Source: Oceaniovalibus sp. ACAM 378 (GTDB lineage: Bacteria; Pseudomonadota; Alphaproteobacteria; Rhodobacterales; Rhodobacteraceae). Taken from it: 64,000 bases of DNA. Both the position numbers and the translations under genes were made by a program. The first letter of the stretch is position 1, and every line of letters starts with the position of its first letter. The notes under the pieces were generated by a model that had not been told where the DNA came from, ran no database searches, and saw nothing but the letters and a program-made list of their open reading frames with translations. The DNA lies in the NCBI RefSeq assembly GCF_008085915.1, contig NZ_VSJK01000020.1, positions 1 through 64,000 of the forward strand, in the 5' to 3' direction. Positions 1-8,176 of this stretch are shown one piece after another.

Positions 1-214
1 TGTCCTCTGTCAATCGAGGCAAAATCACCTCGATCAACAGCACACACCCAACATCACAAAACGCGAAACAAATCCCAGCTCAGCACATAGGCAGAAACAA
101 GCGCCCTATCGCGGAGCGATTTAGTGCTCGAGCCCTCTTTACCGATTTTCTACGGTGCAACGAATGGCTGCTTTTGTTCGAGCGACCTGACTTCCTAAAA
201 ATCTTCGGCGAAAT

Positions 215-628
215 TTATGCTTCCAGCAGGGCATCGATAACCGCGCATTCTGGGGCGGCGTCGCCTGTGCATCGGGCGACGGTCTCCGACAGGACACGTT
301 CAATCCGCGTGAGATCGGCGATTTTCGCCTGCACATCTTCAAGATGCGCCTCGGCAACGGCCTGAACCTGAGCGCAGGTCTGGGATCGGTCATCGACCAA
401 CCCGAGCAGACCGCGAATTTCTTCCAGTGAGAAGCCAAGATCGCGGGACCGCATGACGAATTTCAACCGTCTGACATGAGCATCGTCATAGCTTCGATAT
501 CCTTTTGCGGTGCGGGGCGGGTCCGGCATGATGCCGACCGTCTCGTAGTAACGGATGGTTTCGAGATTGCAGCCCGTGGCGCGCGCCAGATCAACGCGCC
601 GGAGTGCTGTCACGCTTCTGTTATCCAT
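215..628 (-). CDS. merR: MerR mercury-responsive regulator
   Basis: This 137-residue protein is a MerR-family DNA-distorting activator/repressor. The N-terminal winged helix (about residues 10-50) has the family-typical segment NLETIRYYE, followed by a dimerisation helix. Three cysteines, C85, C120 and C128, match the pattern of Hg(II)-binding MerR proteins; the C-terminal pair is spaced Cx7C, one residue shorter than in Tn501 MerR. The ATG at 628 faces merT, and the mer promoter lies between them, the classic divergent arrangement. Hg(II) sensing is inferred from the context and cysteines; C85 argues against a CueR-type copper sensor. Confidence 0.93.
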   Translation of the reverse strand: MDNRSVTALRRVDLARATGCNLETIRYYETVGIMPDPPRTAKGYRSYDDAHVRRLKFVMRSRDLGFSLEEIRGLLGLVDDRSQTCAQVQAVAEAHLEDVQAKIADLTRIERVLSETVARCTGDAAPECAVIDALLEA

Positions 629-644
629 TTTTCGCAGAAATCCC

Positions 645-675
645 TTGAGCCTGTATCAACTACAGACCGTAGAGC
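645..675 (+). promoter_or_regulatory. mer promoter and MerR operator
   Basis: A -35 box TTGAGC (645-650) and a weak -10 TAGAGC (670-675) are separated by exactly 19 bp, the over-long spacer typical of MerR-activated promoters. Inside the spacer is a perfect dyad CTGTA-tcaac-TACAG (651-665), the expected MerR binding site. It lies between merR and merT and should drive merTPFA. Assignment is by pattern. Confidence 0.8.
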
Positions 676-704
676 TGTGGAAATATCTGAGCAAGGGCGA
701 TTCC

Positions 705-1112
705 ATGGAACAGAGCTTCACGGCACAGACGCCCGATCAAACACGCCAAGTCAGCGATGAAACGGCGAAAGGATGGGGCGCGACCGGCTTTGGTGTTCTA
801 GGTGCATTGGCAATGACTTCGTGCTGCATTCTGCCGCTCGTGCTGGTGAGCTTTGGCGTGACAGGCGTGTTCATCGCGCAGCTCGGCGCGCTCTACGCCT
901 ACAAATGGTATACTTTCACGCTGAGTGCCGCGTTCCTCGGATACGGGTTCTACAAGGCCTACAAGCCGGTGAGTCCGGGCGCTTGCGCCGATGGCACCTG
1001 TGCCCGTCCGATCAACCGCAAGGTCATGCGGGCGACGCTCTGGACCGCTACCGCAATTGTCGCTGTAGCGATGGTCTTTCCCTACATCACGCCGTTCATC
1101 CTGAAACTCTGA
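705..1112 (+). CDS. merT: MerT mercuric ion transport protein
   Basis: This 135-residue inner-membrane protein takes Hg(II) from periplasmic MerP and passes it to cytoplasmic MerA. It has three hydrophobic segments. A vicinal cysteine pair (C40, C41) lies in the first membrane helix, and a second pair C94/C99 (CADGTC) sits in the loop before the last helix, as in MerT. The open frame extends upstream to 555, but the ATG at 705 is chosen because it follows the mer promoter and gives the usual MerT length. The N-terminus is about 15 residues longer than Tn501 MerT. It is the first gene of the operon, 15 bp before merP. Confidence 0.93.
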   Translation: MEQSFTAQTPDQTRQVSDETAKGWGATGFGVLGALAMTSCCILPLVLVSFGVTGVFIAQLGALYAYKWYTFTLSAAFLGYGFYKAYKPVSPGACADGTCARPINRKVMRATLWTATAIVAVAMVFPYITPFILKL

Positions 1113-1127
1113 GCAAGGATCAAAACC

Positions 1128-1433
1128 ATGAAAAAGATACTGTTGTCTTCGGCGCTGGCCCTTGCCGCGCTATCCTCAGCGGCCCTCGCGGAAGAGCGTA
1201 GGGTCGAGATCGCGGTCAGTGAACTGACCTGTCCCTCCTGCTCCTTCATCGTTGCCAGTTCCATGCGCGGCGTCCCATCGGTTCAGATCGAAAGCTTCGC
1301 AGACGGCCACGAGTATGGGCAAGGCGTTTACAGCGTCACCTTCGACGATACCGAAACCAGCGTGGATGGCCTGATCGCCGCCGTGACCGCGAATGGCTAT
1401 CCCGCTCAGGTCTTGCCCAAAACCGGATCCTGA
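1128..1433 (+). CDS. merP: MerP periplasmic mercury-binding protein
   Basis: A 101-residue precursor with a clear Sec signal peptide (basic MKK, hydrophobic Ala/Leu core, cleavage near ALA-EE at about residue 21). The mature part is one heavy-metal-associated domain with the metal-binding motif LTCPSC (C35 and C38). MerP captures Hg(II) in the periplasm and hands it to MerT/MerF. It is the second gene of the operon. An 88-bp gap separates it from merF. Confidence 0.93.
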   Translation: MKKILLSSALALAALSSAALAEERRVEIAVSELTCPSCSFIVASSMRGVPSVQIESFADGHEYGQGVYSVTFDDTETSVDGLIAAVTANGYPAQVLPKTGS

Positions 1434-1521
1434 CTGTGGACGGGGCAAGAGGTGACGCGCTGTCGTCATCTCTCTCACGCCACTCAGACGCAGTTCCGAC
1501 TTCAAATAGAAAGTTTGCACG

Positions 1522-1908
1522 TTGACCCAAGATACCCAAGATCCCGACCTCTTGCTGAAATGGGGGCTGGGCGGCGCGCTGTTCGCAGCCCTGTGCTGCT
1601 TCACACCCCTTCTGGTCGTCGTCGTTGCTGGCGTTGGTCTGACGGCTTTGACCGGCTGGCTCGACTACGCGCTGTTCCCCCTGCTGTTCTTCAGCCTTGC
1701 CATCGTGGCGCAGGCGCTCTGGTTGCGCGCTGGACGGCAGGGGCCAAGTCCGAAAATCTGGGCGACAGCACTCGCGACTCTGATGTCGGCGTTCATCATT
1801 TGGATCGAGTTCCGCTTTGCCCTGCGCATCACGGTCGGCGCTTTCATGGCTATTGGCGTCTACGCCTTTGTCCTCAATCGAATAAAATCAAAAGGAGCAA
1901 CGCAATGA
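1522..1908 (+). CDS. merF: MerF-like mercury transporter, extended
   Basis: The first half matches MerF: the ALCCFTP segment with vicinal C25/C26 in helix 1, then a GLTALTGWLDY-type turn and helix 2. MerF is normally about 80 residues with two helices. This protein has 128 residues and about four hydrophobic segments, and it lacks the second cysteine pair that MerF carries after helix 2. The only in-frame start is TTG at 1522, with a poor ribosome site. The stop overlaps the next ATG as ATGA (1905-1908). Role: inner-membrane Hg(II) uptake feeding MerA. The function of the extra C-terminal helices is unknown. Confidence 0.8.
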   Translation: MTQDTQDPDLLLKWGLGGALFAALCCFTPLLVVVVAGVGLTALTGWLDYALFPLLFFSLAIVAQALWLRAGRQGPSPKIWATALATLMSAFIIWIEFRFALRITVGAFMAIGVYAFVLNRIKSKGATQ

Positions 1909-2042
1909 TGATGGGATCTTGCACAGGAGTCGGCATGTTCTTCGGAATGCTTGGCATGCTGATACCGCTCATAGCCATTGGTGCGGTCATCTATTTGATC
2001 GTGGCAAAACGAAAAAATTCTGATCTGCACGAGGCGCGCTGA
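1905..2042 (+). CDS. Small single-helix membrane protein in mer operon
   Basis: A 45-codon ORF with start ATG overlapping the merF stop (ATGA) and a good ribosome site AAAGGAG about 8 bases upstream; its stop lies 1 base before merA. It encodes a short Met/Gly-rich N-terminus with one cysteine (MMMGSC), one strongly hydrophobic helix (about residues 17-34) and a basic tail. The tight coupling on both sides supports real translation. I do not recognise a family. A mercury-related membrane role is inference from position only. It is too small to be MerE or MerC with their usual cysteine motifs. Confidence 0.65.
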   Translation: MMMGSCTGVGMFFGMLGMLIPLIAIGAVIYLIVAKRKNSDLHEAR

Positions 2043-2043
2043 A

Positions 2044-3474
2044 ATGAAAGACATCAACAAGAACGACGACGGAAACGGCGGCTATGACCTGATCGTCATC
2101 GGGGCCGGATCGGCGGGGTTCTCCGCTGCGATCACGGCTGCTGACGCGGGAAAACGTGTTGCACTTGTCGGGCATGGCACCATCGGCGGAACCTGCGTTA
2201 ACGTCGGCTGTGTGCCGTCCAAGGTGATGATACGTGCGGCAGAGGCAATCCATGGCGCACATGCGGCAAAGCGGTTTCCCGGTCTGTCCGGTCACGCCCA
2301 GGTCGACGACTGGCACACCTTGATCCAGTCCAAGGACGATCTGGTAGCAACCCTGCGGCAGAAGAAATACGCCGACTTGCTGCCGGAATATCCCGGGGTC
2401 GATTATATCGACGCCGGTCCCGCGCGGCTGATCGAGGGTGGCGTCATTGTCGGTGGGCGCACCCTGACCGCACCGAAGATGATCATCGCAACCGGAGGTC
2501 ATCCGGTCCTACCGACGATTGACGGCATCGAGGAGATCGGTGCACTCGACAGCACCAGTCTGCTGGAACTCGAAACCCTGCCGGAAAGCCTGATTTTCAT
2601 CGGGGCGGGCTACATCGGGGCGGAACTGGCCCAGATGATGAGCCGGATGGGTGTGAAGGTCACCCTGGTTGCACGATCACACCTGCTGCCCGGTGCCGAA
2701 CCGGAAGTGTCCGAGGCTTTGGCAGACGCGTTCATGGTCGAAGGGATCACCCTGTTGACCGGGCTGAGCTATGAGAGTGTCAGACGTGACGCGGCGGGCG
2801 TGACCTTGCGGGTCATGCAAGACGGCGAGCCGGTCGAGGTTACGGCGGATCATCTTGTTTCGACCTCAGGTCGGCGTGCCAATACCGACGGTATGGGTTT
2901 GGAGGAAGCCGGCATAGAGACCGACACGCGCGGGTCCATCGTCATCAGCGACGACATGCAGACGTCGGTGCCTGGCATCTTTGCGGCGGGCGACGTGACC
3001 GACCGAGACCAGTTCGTTTATATGGCAGCCTACGGGGCGAAACTGGCTGTGAAAAACGCCATTCTGGATGATGATCAGCGCTATGACAATTATGTCATGC
3101 CCTGGGTCGTGTTCTCCGATCCACAGGTCGCCGGGGTTGGCCTGAGCGAACAACAGGCGAGGGACGCAGGGTTCGACGTGAAGACTTCTGTCGTGCCGCT
3201 TGATCAGGTGCCCCGCGCTCTTGCCGCCCGTGACACGCGTGGATTGATCAAGCTTGTCGCGGACAAGACCACCGACAAACTGCTTGGTGGCCAGATCATC
3301 GCACCCGAAGGGTCCGACACAATCCAGACACTGGTCATGGCGCTGAAGTTTGGCATGACGACCAAAGCTTTGGGAGAAACGATCTTCCCCTACTTGACCA
3401 CTGTGGAGGGGCTGAAATTGGCCGCGCAGACTTTCGATATGGACGTGGCAAAGCTCAGCTGCTGCGCCGGATGA
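2044..3474 (+). CDS. merA: MerA mercuric(II) reductase
   Basis: This cytoplasmic flavoenzyme reduces Hg(II) to Hg(0) with NADPH. The 476-residue protein has an N-terminal FAD-binding motif (IGAGSAG), the redox-active disulfide GGTCVNVGCVPSK (C51/C56), an NAD(P)-binding GAGYIGAE segment near residue 190, the second FAD motif ending in AAGDVTD, and the MerA-specific C-terminus LSCCAG with C473/C474, which accepts Hg(II) from the transporter. The N-terminal HMA domain found in some MerA proteins is absent. The segment FPYLTTVEGLKL is typical of MerA rather than lipoamide dehydrogenase. Its stop TGA lies 24 bases before the chosen start of the next flavoenzyme. Confidence 0.97.
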   Translation: MKDINKNDDGNGGYDLIVIGAGSAGFSAAITAADAGKRVALVGHGTIGGTCVNVGCVPSKVMIRAAEAIHGAHAAKRFPGLSGHAQVDDWHTLIQSKDDLVATLRQKKYADLLPEYPGVDYIDAGPARLIEGGVIVGGRTLTAPKMIIATGGHPVLPTIDGIEEIGALDSTSLLELETLPESLIFIGAGYIGAELAQMMSRMGVKVTLVARSHLLPGAEPEVSEALADAFMVEGITLLTGLSYESVRRDAAGVTLRVMQDGEPVEVTADHLVSTSGRRANTDGMGLEEAGIETDTRGSIVISDDMQTSVPGIFAAGDVTDRDQFVYMAAYGAKLAVKNAILDDDQRYDNYVMPWVVFSDPQVAGVGLSEQQARDAGFDVKTSVVPLDQVPRALAARDTRGLIKLVADKTTDKLLGGQIIAPEGSDTIQTLVMALKFGMTTKALGETIFPYLTTVEGLKLAAQTFDMDVAKLSCCAG

Positions 3475-3497
3475 AGGCACAAACGAAGGACGAGAAT

Positions 3498-4850
3498 ATG
3501 AGTGAGACGTATGACCTGATCGTTATCGGGGCAGGTATGGCCGGGGTTGCGGCGGCGAACAAATGCGGCGCGGCGGGCTGGCGCGTGGCGATTGTCGATG
3601 CGCTGCCCTATGGCGGCACCTGCGCCCTGCGGGGGTGCGATCCGAAGAAGATCCTTCGGCGCGGCGCGGAAATCGTCGATGCCGCGCGGCTGATGGACGG
3701 CAAGGGGATCGACCCGGACGGACTGTCGATTAATTGGTCCGATCTGATGGCCCACAAGCGCGGCTTTACCGACCCGGTGCCAGACAAGATGGAAAAGGGT
3801 CTGACGGGGAATGGTGTCGAGACGCTGCATGGTACCGCGCAGTTCACCGGACCCAATACGCTCGAAGTTGACGGGAACGCCTACGAGTCGCGCCGCTTTC
3901 TCGTCGCTGCTGGAGCGATCCCGAGACCTGTCACCTTCGCCGGTGCCGATCTGATGATCGACAGCACGGATTTTCTCAATCTTGAGGCTTTGCCCAAGCG
4001 TATCCTGTTTGTCGGCGGCGGCTTCGTATCTTTCGAGTTCGCGCATATCGCGGCGCGGGCCGGTGCCGCGCCGGTCATCGTGGATCGCGGAGCCCGACCG
4101 TTGAACGCCTTTGATCCCGATCTGGTCGAGATGCTGATTGAGCGCAGCGCCGGTGTCGGTGTGGAACTGCGCCGCGAAACCGAGATCGTCTCGATCATGG
4201 AGACAGATGGCGTATTCATGGTCGAGGTGAAGTCGAGCGGCGAGACTAGAACCATCGAGACCGATCTGGTCGTGCATGGCGCTGGCCGCATCGCGGCCCT
4301 TGCCGATCTCAACCTTGAGGCAGCCGATGTCGCGTATGGCGATAAGGGCATCGCCGTGGCTCCGCATCTGCAAAGCACGACCAACAGCGCGGTTTTTGCC
4401 GCCGGGGACTCTGCTGATACCAAGGGTATGCCGCTGACGCCCGTTGCCGTGATCGAGGGCAAGGTTGCGGCCTCCAACATGCTCAAGGATGCCCAGACGG
4501 CCCCGGACTACGTTGGTATCCCAACGGCGGTGTTCACGGTTCCTGAACTGGCGCGCGTCGGGATGTTAGAGGCCGAGGCCAGGGAGGCCGGTCACGATGT
4601 TGATGTCCGTTTCACCGACACGGGCGGCTGGTATTCAAACTACCGGATCGGTGAAAAATCCGCCGCCGCGAAGGTGCTGGTGGACAAGTTAGATGACAAG
4701 ATACTTGGCGCGCACCTGTTCGGCCCTGAATACGGTGAGCTGATCAACTTTTTCGGGCTGGCGATCAAACTGGGGCTGACCGCAAAACAGCTCAAGTCGA
4801 TGACCGCCGTCTATCCAAGCGTTGGGTCGGATTTAGGGTCGCTGCTCTGA
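3498..4850 (+). CDS. FAD-dependent disulfide oxidoreductase following merA
   Basis: A second class-I pyridine nucleotide-disulfide oxidoreductase of about 450 residues. It has an N-terminal FAD motif (IGAGMAG), a redox pair in GGTCALRGCDPKK (Cx4C), an NAD(P) motif GGGFVSFE, the second FAD motif AAGDSAD and a C-terminal dimerisation domain. The catalytic HPTxxE of glutathione reductase/lipoamide dehydrogenase is replaced by YPSVGSD, and the terminal Cys pair of MerA is missing, so it is not a second MerA. The ATG at 3498 has a ribosome site (AAGGACGAG); an in-frame ATG at 3471 overlapping the merA stop is an alternative. Co-transcription suggests a role in thiol/redox repair under mercury stress, but the substrate is unknown. 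Confidence 0.85.
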   Translation: MSETYDLIVIGAGMAGVAAANKCGAAGWRVAIVDALPYGGTCALRGCDPKKILRRGAEIVDAARLMDGKGIDPDGLSINWSDLMAHKRGFTDPVPDKMEKGLTGNGVETLHGTAQFTGPNTLEVDGNAYESRRFLVAAGAIPRPVTFAGADLMIDSTDFLNLEALPKRILFVGGGFVSFEFAHIAARAGAAPVIVDRGARPLNAFDPDLVEMLIERSAGVGVELRRETEIVSIMETDGVFMVEVKSSGETRTIETDLVVHGAGRIAALADLNLEAADVAYGDKGIAVAPHLQSTTNSAVFAAGDSADTKGMPLTPVAVIEGKVAASNMLKDAQTAPDYVGIPTAVFTVPELARVGMLEAEAREAGHDVDVRFTDTGGWYSNYRIGEKSAAAKVLVDKLDDKILGAHLFGPEYGELINFFGLAIKLGLTAKQLKSMTAVYPSVGSDLGSLL

Positions 4851-4926
4851 ATTGGAAGTTGGCGTGACCTATCGAACGCAAGGTCAAATTCGTAAGACAG
4901 CTTGGCATCAAGAGCAGCGATTGACC

Positions 4927-5485
4927 CTCCGCCGGGATCGACCACGGCCGAACGACAAGTGGCACCTGGACGAAGTCGTGATCTCGGTCCGTGGCGAGAA
5001 GCACTGGCTCTGGCGCGCAATCGACGCAAATGGCAACGTCCTCGATATCCTCGTGCAAACACGCCGAAATGCTAAGGCAGCAAAGCGGTTTTTCAAAAGG
5101 CTGGTTGCAAAGTTTGGCCAAACGGGGGTCGTCATCACCGACAAACTACGCAGCTACATCAACCCGATTAAAACAGTAGCCCCGGACGCTGACCACCGTG
5201 CCCACAAGGGTCTAAACAACGCGATCAAAGTATCGCATCGGCCGACTCTAAAAAGAGAGGATACTTGGCCGATTCAAATCTTACCGGCAAGCTCAGAGGT
5301 TTCTGTCTGCACATGACCAGATCAACCTGATCTTCCGCCAGCACCGCTACCAACTTTCAGCAGCCTCATACCGCCACGCCCGCTCCGATGCCTTCAGCCT
5401 CTGGGCAGGTTACGCCGCCGAAAGGGCCGCATAATCCATCCTTTTCCAACCCTTCACAGTCCGGGGCAATCAACTTGGCAATACC
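4927..5485 (+). pseudogene. IS6-family transposase remnant (copy A)
   Basis: The DDE core of an IS6-type transposase is readable: WHLDEVV (first Asp), VITDKLRS (second Asp) and a region with the final acidic residue. The N-terminal third is missing; similarity to copy E (62.7-63.2 kb) begins at about 4927. A frameshift near 5255 puts the end of the protein (INLIFRQHRY...) in another frame, stopping at 5434. The right terminus CAACTTGGCAATACC (5471-5485) matches the end of copy D. The element joins directly behind the mer operon and is not functional. Confidence 0.85.
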
Positions 5486-5819
5486 CCGCCCGGCTCTACC
5501 AACCCAGCCCGTCTAGATCCAGCTACCTGGCCTTCACTTTGGCTGCCGTCAAGCTGGGGCCAAAGCGTGCAGCATTATATCGCGGATGCGGCGCGAATTG
5601 CCAGGATCAACTGACAACCGGGCCGGCGCGATAGACTCGGATGATGTGACCGCTCTACTTTGTGGATCGTTGCGGACCGGCCTTGGCACATCAATGCCGT
5701 CGGGGGGCACATCATCAGAGCCGTTTGCTGGGGTAATTCCATGGGGACTGTTGCATTAACTGCCGAGTGTTTGGGATTATGGTTGTGAAAGGACCTCTAA
5801 GAGGTTGTGTGAGAAGTCA
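5486..5819. other. Intergenic IS debris
   Basis: No convincing gene. The stretch contains GGGACTGTTGC at 5743-5753, a sequence that recurs in reverse at 39760-39770 and 63295-63305 and looks like an insertion-sequence terminus. The remainder is probably decayed IS DNA but cannot be assigned. Confidence 0.4.
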
Positions 5820-6171
5820 TCATGGCGCGATCCGGCGGACCATCAGGGCGCATGCGGCAATCCTGATGAGTGTTTCGGACGTCTGCACCCGATACTCGTA
5901 ATCCTTCGACATGCGGCGCTGCCGACCAAGCCAAGCGAAACTGCGTTCGACGATCCAGTTAAGCCCGGCGATCTTGAACGCTTGTTCCTTGCGCTTGACG
6001 ATCGTCAGCTTCCAGCCGTTTTGATCCTTCAGGTCTAGGAACAGTCCTTTGCTCTCGTAGCCAGCATCTGCGATCATAGTATGGATTGCCACAGCGGGGA
6101 CAGCCCGCCAGTCAGGAAACGGGCTGTCCGACACCGTCGGTGATATTCCCGCCATCTGGTCCACAAGTCCT
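5820..6171 (-). pseudogene. IS5-type transposase C-terminal fragment
   Basis: The minus-strand frame reads IADAGYESKG, then WIVERSFAWLGRQRRMSKDYE, then an Ala-rich end. This is the C-terminal DDE part of an IS5-superfamily transposase, with the catalytic Glu in the VERSFAWL helix. The N-terminal two thirds are absent. The fragment abuts the last codons of the LysR gene, so the breakpoint coincides with the 3' end of that gene. Confidence 0.75.
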
Positions 6172-7068
6172 TTAAGGGGCGCTCCCGGAAAAGAACGTTG
6201 CGATCCATGCGGCAAAGGCGGCAGCTTCGGGGCTGTCGTGGGCCCGCACCACCAACCAGTAGACATCGCGCGGCAACGGCGGGGTTTCCATCCGTACCAG
6301 CCGCCCATCGGCCAGGTAGGCGTCAACCAGCGGATTTCCGGCAAGCGCAACACCCTGACCCTCGATCGCGGCCTGAAGCATGGTGGTGTAGCTGTCGAAC
6401 TGGATGCCCTTTGCTGCGCCCGGAAAGGCCAGACCGCATTGGGTGAACCAGTGTTCCCAACGGGCCTGGGGGCGATACTTTCCGCTGAGTTGCAATAACC
6501 GCTCAGAGAGCAGATCCTCGGGCGCGCGCAGGGCAGTCTGCGCTTCGTAGGTCGTGCTCCAGACCGGGGCGATGAATTCCTGGGTCAGCCGCACCCCGCC
6601 GGGCGCTGCTTCGGGGCCATAGCGGATCGCGACGTCAATGCCGTCGTCGTCGAGGTCGAGATTGCGGTCGGACACGATCAGGTCGATTTCGATCGAAGGA
6701 TGGCCGGTGATGAAAGAGGCCAGCCGGGGCATCAGCCAGAGGTTCGCAAAGGCCGCCGTGGCCGTGACCTTTAGCCGGCGCACCGGGGCGGGTTCGCGCA
6801 TCCGGTCGAGCGCTTCGGTGATCGCCGCCAGTGCAGGGGTCACCACCGAGTCAAGCTCGGCGCCGGCATGGGTGGGGTGGACCTGACGGTGACCACGTTC
6901 AAATAGGCGGGTGTCGAGATGCGCCTCAAGCTCGCCGATCTGGCGGCTGACAGCGACCCGTGACACGCCTAGTTCTTCGGCGGCGCGGGTGAAATTTTCC
7001 GTCCGGCAGGCGGTCACGAAAACGACGAGATGCCTTAGCAGATGCGCGTGCTCTCGGGGTTTTGCCAT
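6172..7068 (-). CDS. LysR-family regulator (GcvA-like)
   Basis: A 298-residue LysR-type regulator. The N-terminal winged helix (about residues 11-70) includes NFTRAAEELGVSRVAVSRQIGELE. A LysR substrate-binding domain follows, with the GcvA-type phrases LMPRLASF and GIDVAIRYG. It is transcribed away from the proX-type gene at 7178 across a 109-bp gap containing GGTTAAC/GGTAACC motifs, the standard LysR divergent layout. It probably controls the choline sulfate/betaine operon; this is inferred from position. The 3' end is flanked by an IS5 fragment, but the domain appears complete. Confidence 0.88.
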   Translation of the reverse strand: MAKPREHAHLLRHLVVFVTACRTENFTRAAEELGVSRVAVSRQIGELEAHLDTRLFERGHRQVHPTHAGAELDSVVTPALAAITEALDRMREPAPVRRLKVTATAAFANLWLMPRLASFITGHPSIEIDLIVSDRNLDLDDDGIDVAIRYGPEAAPGGVRLTQEFIAPVWSTTYEAQTALRAPEDLLSERLLQLSGKYRPQARWEHWFTQCGLAFPGAAKGIQFDSYTTMLQAAIEGQGVALAGNPLVDAYLADGRLVRMETPPLPRDVYWLVVRAHDSPEAAAFAAWIATFFSGSAP

Positions 7069-7177
7069 AACGATATGGTTAACGAAGCGCTACGCAAATA
7101 GCAACTGGAAGCATCGTTTCGGTAACCCTATCTTTCCGACATCTGAAAAATTCTGAAACAAACAACGGTGGTTCCCT

Positions 7178-8176
7178 ATGTTCCGTCCGATCCTAAATGC
7201 TGGTGCGCTGACGGCCAGCCTTCTTCTTGCCACGACTGCAATCGCGCAGGACATGCCCGGTGATGGCGTGTCGGTGCAGGCCATCAAGGCTACACCGGTT
7301 AATGCTTGGCTGTGGAACCAAGTTGTCGCGCTGGGTCTCGAAGAACTTGGCTATGACGTGGCCGAAATCCGCGAGGCCGACTTTCCGGTCCTGCATCTGG
7401 CCGTCGGTCAGGGCGACGCCGATTTCACCGCCAACAACTGGAAGCCGCTGCATGATGCCTATTTTGACCGTGCCGGGGGCGACGATACAATGGTGCGTGT
7501 TGGTCCGATCACCACCGGAGCCGGACAAGGGTACTACATCGACAAGGCCACCGCCGATGAATACGGGATCACCAATCTTGGACAGTTGAAAGACCCCGAG
7601 ATCGCCGCGCTGTTTGACAGCAACGGTGATGGCAAGGCGAACCTGGCAGGCTGCAATCCCGGTTGGGGCTGTGAGGGTGTCATCGAGCATCAGTTGGACG
7701 AATTCGGCCTTCGCGATACTGTCCATCACGATCAGGGCAGCTATTACGCGATCATTGCCGATGTGCTGACCCGGCATGAAAATGGCGAGCCGATCCTGTA
7801 TTATACTTGGACCCCCAACTGGGTGGGTGACGTGCTGGTGCCGGGTGAAAACACCACGCCGCTGAATGTGCCCTATTCGTCGATGCCGGGTGATCCCGAT
7901 GTAGATACCGAAATGCCAGACGGTTCAAACCCCGGCTTTGTCATGAACGAAATCTATATTCTGGCCAACCGTGAGTTCTATGACGAGAACCCGGCTGCAG
8001 CGACATTCATGGAACAAGTGAGAATTCCGCTGTCCGACGTGAATGCCGTGCAGGTTCAAATTCGCGATGGTGCCGATAAAGCCGAGGATTTCCTGAACCA
8101 AGCGCAAACTTGGATCGATGACAATCGCGATACGGTTGACGGCTGGCTGGAAAAGGCGCGGGCGGCAGCAAAGTGA
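7178..8176 (+). CDS. proX: Glycine betaine/choline-type ABC substrate-binding protein
   Basis: A 332-residue periplasmic binding protein of the OpuAC/ProX family. The signal peptide covers about residues 1-23 (cleavage near AIA-QD). The mature part has the family features NAWLWNQVVALGLEELGYDV, a DFTANNWKPLH segment and YYTWTPNW with aromatic residues that form the quaternary-ammonium cage in this family. Two cysteines (AGCNPGWGCEG) lie mid-protein, as in ProX. Its stop overlaps the GTG start of the ATPase (GTGA). With choline sulfatase downstream, choline sulfate, choline or betaine is the likely ligand; the exact one is not determinable here. Confidence 0.92.
   Translation: MFRPILNAGALTASLLLATTAIAQDMPGDGVSVQAIKATPVNAWLWNQVVALGLEELGYDVAEIREADFPVLHLAVGQGDADFTANNWKPLHDAYFDRAGGDDTMVRVGPITTGAGQGYYIDKATADEYGITNLGQLKDPEIAALFDSNGDGKANLAGCNPGWGCEGVIEHQLDEFGLRDTVHHDQGSYYAIIADVLTRHENGEPILYYTWTPNWVGDVLVPGENTTPLNVPYSSMPGDPDVDTEMPDGSNPGFVMNEIYILANREFYDENPAAATFMEQVRIPLSDVNAVQVQIRDGADKAEDFLNQAQTWIDDNRDTVDGWLEKARAAAK

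Noticed and set aside
3390-4373. 327-codon minus-strand frame opposite the second flavoenzyme
   Set aside because: Shadow frame; the plus-strand protein has all expected FAD, disulfide and NAD(P) motifs.
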